Part shown: piece by piece, positions 53,106 through 61,897 of the stretch | Numbering within the stretch: the first letter of the stretch is position 1 | Layout of the letters: each line of letters starts with the position of its first letter | Origin: Leucosporidium creatinivorum | Lineage: Eukaryota > Basidiomycota > Microbotryomycetes > Leucosporidiales > Leucosporidiaceae | Length of the DNA stretch: 64,000 nucleotides | Direction of reading: 5' to 3' | Assembly (NCBI GenBank): GCA_001600635.1 | Contig: BCKL01000031.1 | Location: 98,650-162,649 of the forward strand | Notes under the pieces: generated by a model | Told to the model about the DNA's origin: nothing | Database searches by the model: none | The model's input: only the letters and a program-made list of their open reading frames with translations | Program-made: the position numbers and the translations under genes

Positions 53106-53556
53106 TTTGGTGGTAGGAGGCGGTCGAGGGAAGTGTAAAGCGAGCGACCGGCGAGGGGAGAGGGCGCGAAGAGGGCTCGGTCTGCGCGTGTGAGGGGGTC
53201 AGCTACTGCCCCACAGCTCTCACCCTCTGCTCTCTGGAGCTGGAGGATCACCTGTAGCTCGATTCGACCTCGCCTTGTTGACTTCTCAGCAGCAGCAGCG
53301 TTTCGAGTCGTTCGTCCGCCTCGACGTGTTTCAGCGCCCGAGCGTCGAGCTTCGGGAGGGTGTTGAGAGGGTGTAGAGTTGAGGAGGAGCTGTAGCTGTG
53401 CTTCTGTAGTCCTTTACGAGAGTCGAAAGCTGAGAGCGACGAGATGAGAGAGCGCGATGAAGCGGGAGGGAAAGAGGCGAGCCGAGTCCAATTTCTTTTG
53501 TCTTCCTGCCTCATCTTGCTCGTCTCAGAGGGTGGACTCAACTCGCTCGCCTACAG
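53106..53556. promoter_or_regulatory. Shared upstream region of divergent MYND copies 4 and 5
   Basis: Read on the minus strand it repeats the module of 17790-18150: GGCAGGAAGACAAA, ACTACAGAAGCACAGCTACA, AGCTCGACGCTCGGGCGCTG, AAACACGTCGAGGCGGACGA, CAAGTCAACAAGG, and then the same leader (CTCCAGCTCCAGAGAGCAGA, GCTGACCCCCTCACACGCGC). This is the closest pair of the four modules, agreeing with the closeness of copies 3 and 4. Confidence 0.75.
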
Positions 53557-54659
53557 ATGGCGATCACGATCGAGCACTACTACGTACAAGAAGGCGACCC
53601 TATGTTGCAACCAGCGCCTACCTTCGTCCCGCCAGAAGTAGCCCGCTTCAGCCTCGACCCTCCCAACAGCCTCGTCCTCGCCTCCTACTGCTACGCCTTC
53701 CTCCTGCCGACGTCCCCCATCTCTAGCTTTATCTCTCTCTTCCAATCGGCCCCCCTCATTGCCTACTGCGAGGCAACTCGGCGCACCAGCGTCTCTCTTC
53801 TCGGCGTGGACCAAGTGTTGAACCAGCAATACGCGGAGCAGCTCGAATTCCTCGTGGACGGTCAGAAGGACCTCAAGATTGAGTTGATGATGCTTGACGA
53901 GAGCGGAGCTCCCTTCCCGGCCCTCGAAGCCGACCTGCCCATCCTCGGCGCTTCTCGTCGCCTCTCCTTCACCTACCGCTACGAGAAAATGGGCAAAGCC
54001 AAGCTCTTCGCGGTACAGCCCGGCGGCAAAGTCATTCTCTACTACCCCACCACCCAAGTCCCGACCTTCGTNCCCCTCGGCGACACGCGCACCCTGGCGC
54101 TGAGGGCGGTCGTCAACGTCGAAGCGGTCGCCACGGCTTCGAGGGAGACCGGCAAGATCACGAGGACCTGGTGCCAGTACGANGGTACTCAAANGATCGG
54201 GCGCCTCCCCNTTCTCTCCGACATGGCGAGAGACGGCATCAAAGCCGCCTTGGTGCAGCAAGCCAAGCCCGCCCATTCCAAGTCGCTGCTGGCGGACACG
54301 ACGTCGAATTCGAATCAGAGGATCAAGGAATCTCAGTCGCAGAGGCGCGCTTTGGAGGAGGGTGGGAAGCTGGAGGACAAGGTGCTGTTCGCAGCGGGCA
54401 TTCTTTGCCGCACGGGAGCTCACTGCTCCGTGTGTGGTGAGAGGAAGCAATTACTGCAGTGCGCGGGCTGCAAGGTCGACTACTATTGCTCGACGGCGCA
54501 TCAGAAGGAGGACTGGCCCCACCACCGCAGCTGGTTCGCTTCGCGCGAACCTTCCTCCTCATCGCCGAGCCGACGCTGACCTTTCTTCCCGCCTCCTCCT
54601 TGCTATACAGGTGCAAGAAGAACCTCAAGTCGACGACCAGTTCTTCTTGTGATTTCTAG
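53557..54659 (+). CDS. MYND-finger protein, family copy 5
   Basis: MAITIEHYYVQEGDPMLQPA from 53557, then LVLASYCYAFLLPTSPIS, LIAYCEATRRTSVSLLGVDQ, ADLPILGASRRLSFTYRYEK. Finger: CSVCGERKQLLQCAGCKVDY, YCSTAHQKEDWPHHRSW, and across an intron with donor GTTCGC the final CKKNLKSTTSSSCDF to TAG 54657-54659. Four ambiguous bases (54072, 54183, 54194, 54211) fall within the body and hide at least two residues, so this copy may have been hard to assemble. Frame is otherwise intact. Divergent from copy 4. Confidence 0.85.
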
Positions 54660-54835
54660 CTAGTTGAAGGTGGGTCTCTCTCTGAAGCAGACCGAGTAAC
54701 ACAGAAGCTGACCTCCCGCCGTTCTCGCCGAGCAGGTAGTCGACCGAGCTGAGGAGGAACGACTAGAGGCGAGGCGATGAGCTTGCTGGAGGGAGGCGCT
54801 GGGGTCGGACAGGAAGGGCTCGCGAGTGTTGCCTA

Positions 54836-55440
54836 AAGTGGTCTCGTCTCGGCGTTAGCGCCCTCTCCCTTCTCCCTGTCTCATCGTTATACACTAGCTA
54901 CTTTTCGTCACCCTGACACACAATACCATTCCTTACACCACGTTCGATCGTTTGATGGCGTGGGCGGAACGGTCGGAAGCGCGAGGCGAGAGAATGGCAT
55001 CTGCTCCGAGAGGAGGAGTGCTCTCGCTCTCTCCGATACCGTCTGCACGGAGTTGGGCTTGGTCGAGGTACAGAAAAAAGCTTCATTACCGCTCATCCGA
55101 GCCTTAGCATAGCCTACCAAGCCTTCGAGAGCGGCGCTGAATCTCGAGCCAGCTCGCTTGCCTTCCGCCGAAGCTCTCTTGCTCGCTCCTCATGGTACGT
55201 CGCGAGGCCGAAAGCAGTCCCAGCGTCGTTGCAGCTTCAACACTCTCTGTAGCGTTATTTACAGCAGCTCATGAAAGCAAGTCGTTCAACTTCCTTCGTC
55301 GAGCCTGCGAAGCCGAGGTGGTCAGCGCTGAAAGTTTACCTTGGACGAGCGCACGCGCTCACCTGTTAGCTGCTCAGAAGTCAACAAACCTGTGGCCAAA
55401 GTTGACAAGAAGACATTCCAGCTCAGGTGCGGAGAGAGAA
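54836..55440 (+). repeat. Duplicated gene-free block, copy B
   Basis: Inverted partner of 14451-15045. It fills the convergent gap between MYND copies 5 and 6. Matches are strongest in the first 300 bases (to about 55141), then again at CGCCGAAGCTCTCTTGC (about 55166-55182) and around TTATTTACAGCAGCTC (about 55256). It contains the perfect palindrome GGCGTTAGCGCC-like segment near 54853. No coding frame is shared between the two copies. Confidence 0.85.
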
Positions 55441-55447
55441 CGCCTCC

Positions 55448-56654
55448 TCACTCGCCAGCGCCACCTGTAGAGCGATAGGGCGAGGGTCAGCTGTTATGTC
55501 TTTTCGGCTCGAGAGAGCTGCACCTACGTGTCCTCGCCTGAAAGCCAGAAAAGTCCAACATATGCTCATCCGACAGCGGCTCTTCCTGCCTTTGGAGCAA
55601 GAGGCACCTGTGTGGGCGAGAGCGAGCGGTCAGCTCGAATTCGGCGAAGAGACTCGGCTTCGTTTATCGCTGGCGTCGTGAGGACAGGAGCGAGCTGATA
55701 GAGAAAACCGTGCACGCACCAGCTCTTATGATGCTTCCAGTCCTCACGCTGAGGCTCAGCCCCGCAGTAGAACTCCTTCTTGCATCCGGCGCACCTGAAC
55801 AGCGACTCCTCTCGCCCGCACACGCAACAGTACGGCGCAAGCACTCCAGCAACTTCATCCCGGCCGATGCTCATCTCATCGGACGCCAGCGTGTGCCTCC
55901 ACACTCTCATGATGTCTGTGAGCGAGACTGTGGCTTGACGAGCGGGCAGGGTGGGAATCGTCTCGGCGGGCATGCGAGCCGCCTCGAGGACCACTCGGAG
56001 GTTGGCTGAGAGGACAGGGAGTCGTTGAGGCCCACCAGTCCCACGGTAGATGCACTGAAGCTCGGCGGTGTCTCCCATAGCTATCTTCATGCCGCCCTCG
56101 AGAGTGGTGAGTAGGCCGAAAAGCTCCTCGAAGCGGTTCTTCTCGAATCGGACCGGGGGAGAGGACGGCGAGCGCGACTTGTAGATAGAAGCTCCCATCG
56201 GAGATCCTTTCCTTACGGCGAACGCCTGCGAGTCGTGGGACTGAACCGTCGCGAAGTCGAAGCTGAGGTCGAGAGGAGCGCCGAGGTCGTGAAGAACGGG
56301 TTTGAGGGCCGCTAGCAGGACGTCGTTCTCGTCCTGAGCGATATGAACGACGTTGATCGCCTGTCCTGTCGCTCCCGCCCGGAGGTAGTCCAGCTGCTCA
56401 GCGAATGATCTGAACCCTAGCTCGTCGGCCCAAACCGTGATGGCGCTGCGGCCTGTCTCCTCGCAGTGAGCTAGTATGAGGCCGTTCTCAGCTGCTCCTA
56501 CCACTCCATGGATTGATGAGTCGGGCTGCAGGAGCGCGTAAGTCCCAGAGCTCATCGTGAGGGTCGAAGGATGAAAGAGTTGGATGTAAGGTGGCAGAGG
56601 AGTGGGAGGATTGGCCGGTGGGTCGAGGATGGTGCGTACGACGTTGATGGGCAT
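55448..56654 (-). CDS. MYND-finger protein, family copy 6
   Basis: Starts MPINVVRTILDPPANPPT at 56654. Landmarks: SSGTYALLQPDSSIHGVV, LILAHCEETGRSAITVWADE, LKPVLHDLGAPLDLSFDF. Finger: CCVCGREESLFRCAGCKKEF, YCGAEPQREDWKHHKSW with C after the family intron, in CLLLQRQEEPLSDEHM. The second half of the finger has EPQRE where others have AHQxE, so the His in that position is replaced by Pro while the ligand His of KHHKSW is kept. The last exon may end at 55487 or, with one more intron (GTAGGT donor), at 55448. It is the intact counterpart of the relic at 14229-14450. Confidence 0.8.
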
Positions 56655-57380
56655 CCTGCTTTCCTGTAGCGACGAGGTCGAGCGAGCTTTCGAGACGAGG
56701 TGATGGCAGGAGCACAAGAGGCGATCCGACTCAGCTCGTCGCTTCTCTCGCTTCGCTTCCTCCGCTCGACTCTTCTCGACCTCGCTGAGCACTCTGTACA
56801 GCTCTATATACATCTCCATCTCTTCAAGAGCAGGCCAACCTCTTATACACCCTCAACACCTCGACGCACGGACGCTCAAACACGTCGGCTTCGAGGCGGG
56901 AGGCTCAAGCGCGCTGCAGGACGGTCAACAAGGCAGGGAAGGCTGCAAGCTACAGGCGAGGACTTGGCGTAGCTCTGAGAGAGCTGGCAAGACATGACAG
57001 CCGTTCAAGGCTTGCAGCAGCGCCGACCGAGCAGAGAGGGGCTCGGCGATGATTAAGAGCGGTTGTGTGTGGTCGCTGGAGGGTCGAGGAAGCAGCAGAT
57101 GAACCCAGAGGCTCTGAAAGATAGCCTTCAGACAACCAAATACCTGCAGTAGCTGCTGAACGCTGTACAAGGACAGCGAGAGCTGACGCGAAGCAGAAGC
57201 GAGCGCCGAGCTCATCTCGACTGGCTCTCAGCGAGGGTGCAAAGCAAGATAAGGCTTCAATACTCACTAAAAGCTTCACCAGCCTGCTGTACACCACTCA
57301 ACACCCCTTAAACACCCGCTCGAGCCCCCCTTCCCCCGTCTCAAAAGGACGCGCCGCTCGCTTTCCCTCCCGCCACGACG
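56655..57380. promoter_or_regulatory. Upstream region of MYND copy 6 and of the pseudokinase gene
   Basis: 56700-56960 is a diverged version of the MYND upstream module (GGCAGGAGCACAAGAGGCGA, TATACACCCTCAACACCTCG, ACGCTCAAACACGTCGGCTT). 57000-57200, read on the minus strand, matches 13980-14130 on the plus strand (TCATCGCCGAGCCCCTCTC with neighbours), which marks the outer limit of the inverted duplication. No coding gene seen. Confidence 0.6.
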
Positions 57381-59071
57381 ATGGCTTCTCCAACACCTCC
57401 CGAATCGCCAACGACACCAACACAGCTACACTCCTTCCCTTCGCTCTGTATCTCAGAGCCTACAGATCCCGTCGCTGCTTTCGGAGTCGAACCGACGACG
57501 CACGATCCTCTGAGCTTGTCGTCGCTCGCCTTCGCCCAGGACAGCGATTCGGACGATGGAAGCAGCGAGGATGAAGATGAAAGAGCCGCAGCGAGGAGGA
57601 CCAACGCCCTCCCACCGCAACTCGGCGCCCTCGAGCTCCCCTCGCCCGTCTTCGGGAGGTCGTTGGTCGATTTGCTCGACTTCAGCTCCTCCTCCTCCTC
57701 CCCTTCCACCACTACACCAGCCAGCACAGGTCTAATCCCCGGCCCCCGTCCACCCCGCCAGCGCACCGCTTCCACCCTCAGCTCGATGCGCAGCTCGGTG
57801 TATGCCCTCTCCTCCTCCTCTGGGCACGCCAGGGAACCGACTCTCAATTTCAGCGCGCCCCGTACGCTGAAGGATGAGAGAAGGCGAAGGGAGGGAAGGG
57901 AGGAGGAGGTCTGGGTCGGCGTGTTCCCGAGTGAGGAGGAGATGTGCCAGCTCGGCGATGGTGTTGAGCCTAATTTATGGGGCGCGAGGGAGTGGGAGCA
58001 GCTGCGAGCGTTTGTAGGGGAGAGGGGGTACGCCGTGGACGATGGGAGTAGCTGGGTTCGTCCCCACTTTCCTCTCCCCTCAACCTGCTCGGCGGCGGCG
58101 CTCACCTCGCCGCCCTCCCTCGCATCTACAGCCCAATCTAACAGCCCACCGCACCTCCGACTCCCTCCCCCTGTCTCTCCTCCTCCTCCCCACCGACTCG
58201 GAAACGTCCTACGAACTCGACATCCTCGAGCACCTCTCTTCTGCGGGTCTGAGGTCCAAAGCTCGGGCCAAGGGGGTGGTCGCTTGCGTGCCGCTGGTGG
58301 GGATCGTACCGATTGATGAAAATTGGACGGCCGTGCTGTGCGAGAGGTGGTGTGTCGTTGATGTTGCTGCTCTAGGGGCGGCCGAGCTGAGGGGGGCGGT
58401 GGAAGATCTCGTCGGCGTGAGTCCTGCTCGGCGGGCGGCGGGCGCTGCTTCCCTCCCTCCCCTCTTTCATTCGAGCTGCGCACTCACTCGGCTTCCGACA
58501 CTGAAACAGGCGGTAGCTTTCCTCCACTCTCAGCAAATCTCGCACCTTTCGCTCTCCCCTTCCTCGCTCGTGCGCGCTCCATCTCCCTCTCCCTCTTCCT
58601 TCTCCTCTCACTCCCCGGCAACGCCAAGGTACCGCTACTCGCTCTACTCCTTCCATCAATCGCATCAGGGCGACCTGCTTCTCGCCGCCAAGGGAAAGAA
58701 GGACTGGGTTGAGGCCCAGGAGATCCAGGCGGCGGAGGGGCGGAGAGCGCCCGAGCTGGAGAGGGGAGGGAGGGTCGATCCGATCAAGGTGGACTCGTGG
58801 TGCTTAGGGAAGCTGATCGATCATCTAGCAAAGGTGAGCCGCGCCCGCTCATCCCTTCTTCCTCTCCTCTCCTCCTGCACACCTCTCGACGAGCGACGGC
58901 TGACCAGGCTCGAGTCCCCTCGCTTCTCGGCGCTCCCAGATCTCCCACACACCCTCGACCGAGCTGGACGACCTCGTCACCACCTTAACGCACCGCGAGC
59001 CGGAGAAGAGGATGACCGCGGCGGAGGCGGTGGAGGTGGTTAGGGGGATCAAGCTCAGACGAGGCGAGTGA
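57381..59071 (+). CDS. Protein-kinase-like protein, probable pseudokinase
   Basis: MASPTPPESPTTPTQLHSFP from 57381, then about 190 residues of Ser/Pro-rich and acidic sequence (DSDSDDGSSEDEDE). After introns the kinase-like part reads LSLLLLPTDSETSYELDILE, RAKGVVACVPLVGIVPIDEN, AVAFLHSQQISHLSLSPSSLV, VDSWCLGKLIDHLAK and DDLVTTLTHREPEKRMTAAE, ending IKLRRGE at 59069-59071. These fit helix C, the hinge side, the catalytic-loop region, helix F (DVWSLG-like) and the end of the C-lobe. In the catalytic loop the HRD Asp is missing (SHLSLSPSS) and I see neither a glycine loop nor a DFG, so phosphotransfer is unlikely. The exact exon border near 58031-58132 is unsure. Role unknown. Confidence 0.65.
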
Positions 59072-59417
59072 GGTGAGGGTAGGGATAGTAGGGAATTGAA
59101 TAGATTTGCTAAGAGCTTAGTTTCATCGACCTCTGAGCGCGCGAGATCGAGCGCACGAGCGAGCGAACGACAACGCCGAGCTGCTCAAGCGGCGCCGATC
59201 TCGCTGCTCTGCTCTGCTCTCCTGTGCGCTGCTCTCGCCTCGACGCCAAGTAGACGACATCAACTACAGTTCTGTTACATCATTTTTTTGAACTCGAACT
59301 CGTGTTTGCTTGCTTCCTCTCCCCCTCCCCATCTCCTCCCTCCTCGCCCTTCCCCTCCCCTTCTCTTCTCCCTCCCGCTCCCTCATCACATCTCCCCATC
59401 TACTCTTCCAACCCGAC

Positions 59418-59712
59418 TCAGAGCTTCTTCACCTTCTTCCCTCCCTTCTTCCCCCCGCCGACACCCCAAACGGCGCGCTCCACCCTCGCCTTATTAGCGA
59501 AGGGGTTGACCGCGAGCCACAGGCCTTTGACGGTGGTGAGAGGGGGCCAAAACATCGAGACGCGGGATTGGTACTGGGCGTACATGCTGTGGTGGGAGAG
59601 GGAGAGGGAGGGGGGTTAGCGAGGCGCGCGGGAGGGAGGAGGCGAGGCGAGGAGAGGAGGCAGGACGTGGTCGAAGAGGAGGGGAGGAGGAGGGGAGAAG
59701 GAAAGGAAAGGG

Positions 59713-59793
<81 letters not shown>

Positions 59794-61610
59794 AGAAGAA
59801 GAAGAAAGAAGCTCAAAACGCACGGGTATTTCCTCCCCGAGATCCACTCGGTCAACATCGTACTACTATAGAACAACAGACTCATGGCAATAGCGCCCCA
59901 GAGGGAGTAGTTCCAGTAGACTCCCTCATCTTCGCGCAGGACGGCGTACGCTTCTTGGGCCGCGAGGGTCATGGTGGAGCGGGTGGGGAGGGCGTGCTGG
60001 GGCAGGGTGGTGAGGTGCAAGGTGAGGGCCTTCAGCGAGGGGAGGTGTTGGGAGAGGGTGGAGGAGGAGGTGCCGAAGAAGGGAGATGGAGAGCCAGAGT
60101 GCGACGAGTACGAGGCGTAGGCGAAAGGAAGGAGGGTGAACAAGTAGAGGATGTACCAGGTCGATTGTTCGCAGGCAAAGTTCTGTCGGAGCGAGCGAGG
60201 GGAGGGGCGAGCGGGCAGCGGGAGCGGGAGCGAAGGGGGAGCGAGCGTTAGCCATCACCTCGGCTCGGCGGCGTCTCGAGAAAGACAAACGTACCGGGTG
60301 CCGACTGTAACTCCACAAGCCCCCCGTCACGAATCCCCTCCCAACAGCCGCCATTTCCTTCTCACTCAACTTCTCCCCTTTGACTCCCTTCTCCACAGCC
60401 CTAGCCTTGAGCGCCTGATAGCGCTGCTGCTCGTTATCCGACTGCATTTCGATCGCTAGGATCGCTACAAACACGGCCGCCAACGCCCAATCGGCGGCGT
60501 TGAGAGGGGGGTTGGAGAAGGAGGGCGTAGAGTGAGCGCCGAGCGCTGAGGCGATTTTAGAGGCTGTTGAGGAGGGCGCGGCGGGAGAGGTGGAGAGGTG
60601 GAGGGTGAGGAGGAGGTATTGCGGCAGTTCGACGGCGAGGAGGAGCAGGTTTTGAATGATGGCGATGAAGGTGAGGTTGAGGATCTTGAAGGCCCAGGTG
60701 GGGATCAGATCGCGGACAATGAGCCAGCGGTAGTCCTCTGATTTGCTGTGTGCGTTGCGTTGGACATTGGGTTAGGAAAAAGGAAGTAGCAGGGGAGGAA
60801 GAAGGAGGACGAACGGGTTGAAGAAGCCGCGCCTGTAGGTGTTGGTGTTTAACCTCAAAGACCAGAGGATTTGGAGACCGAAGATGAGGAGCATCCTCTT
60901 GTCGATGATACCCGACGCTGCGCCGGTGAGGGAGGGCCAGAAGGTGAAGTGGGCAGAGTAGAGGAGGGGGAGGATCGCCCAGAGGCGGTCGACTTGGGAG
61001 ACTGTTGGGAGGGAGAGGGAGAGAGAGGAGGGTTAGCGCCGAGAAGGGGGAGGGGAAGGGTGGGAAGAAGCGCACCATTGCCTGTGGAGAAAGAAGAGGG
61101 TTAGCGAGTGATCCTGTAGCTTGTGCACTGTAGCCCTGCAGCGTTCGATTTCGACACGACACGTCCCCAGCAGGCTGAACGCGCTCTGATGTCACCGGCC
61201 CGCCTTGTCGCTTTCCAGCCTCGAGAAGGAGGGCTACTGCTTCCCTACAGCAGCAGGCAGCTTCTCGACATCTGTAACTACTCTCTTAAGGACTCTGCTA
61301 TCCTCTTACATCCCTCCAAACAGCTCCAGATGGCGCTCGTCGATCGCCTGACGCCTCGACACCTGGGCCGGCCCTTCGCTCGCTGAAAGGAATGTAGCTC
61401 ACCAGAGACTTCGCCGACGACCCACACCAACGCCGAGAGAACAGCACAGGCCACGAGAGCGGGATGAAGAGGGTCTGTAGTGTGGTTGAGCCACCAGAGT
61501 TTGAAAGCGGTGGGGTCGTTGAAAGCGGGGAGGGAAGAGGTGAAGGAGGAGAGGGAAGGGAGGAGGGAATGAGAGGGGAAGAAGGGGGTTAACGAAGGCG
61601 CTGGGGCCAT
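59418..61610 (-). CDS. DUF1295 / steroid 5-alpha-reductase-like membrane protein
   Basis: MAPAPSLTPFFPSHSLLPSL from 61610, several helices (ALVACAVLSALVWVVGEVS, RLWAILPLLYSAHFTFWPS), MLLIFGLQILWSLRLNTNTYRR then GFFNPKSEDYRWLIVRDLIP, a further helical block and the signature GLWSYSRHPNFACEQSTWYI with EWISGRKYP and YAQYQSRVSMFWP near the end. This is the DUF1295 family, related to NADPH-dependent steroid and sterol reductases; the RHPNF and KYPEY-like motifs are the cofactor-side marks. Substrate unknown. About seven introns, one carrying a long GA/CT microsatellite. Ends in a basic tail GGKKVKKL (TGA 59418-59420). It sits convergent with the pseudokinase gene. Confidence 0.85.
59717..59790. 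repeat. GA microsatellite of 37 units inside an intron
   Basis: Uninterrupted GA dinucleotides over 74 bases, followed by AGAAGAAGAAG. On the coding (minus) strand it is a CT tract within the intron between the EWISGRKYP exon and the upstream one. Frames through it that read Arg-Glu or Leu-Ser repeats are artefacts. Confidence 0.95.
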
Positions 61611-61897
61611 GGTTGCTGAGTTGTAGGACGGTAGAGGCAGGTGGTAGAAGCGAAAGCCTCGTTCGATTCGACTTGGTGTCGACTTGGGGGCGAATTGAAG
61701 CCTGGGCTTAGTCGCTGGTTGCCTCTTAGCCTCTTACTTGATTTTACTCGCTTTTGTACCATCGCAGCAGGGGATCGTTTGAAGAGCTACATCTACTCCC
61801 TTCCTTGCCCCCTCGGAATCGACTACAGCCAGCGTAGGAGCGGCAACAGGGCCCACTCGCTCCCCCTCGCCCTCTCCCGCTCTCTCTCGACGCCAAC
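61611..61897. other. Divergent intergenic region
   Basis: Short region between divergent start codons at 61610 and 61898. No gene or repeated module recognised; a pyrimidine-rich leader precedes 61898. Confidence 0.4.

Noticed and set aside
7854-56654. Calling the MYND family SMYD-type methyltransferases
   Set aside because: No SET-domain motifs are present; the finger is at the C-terminus rather than inserted in a SET domain.
59310-60251. Long frame with an Arg-Glu repeat
   Set aside because: It is the GA microsatellite plus antisense of the DUF1295 gene; the repeat alone keeps the frame open.
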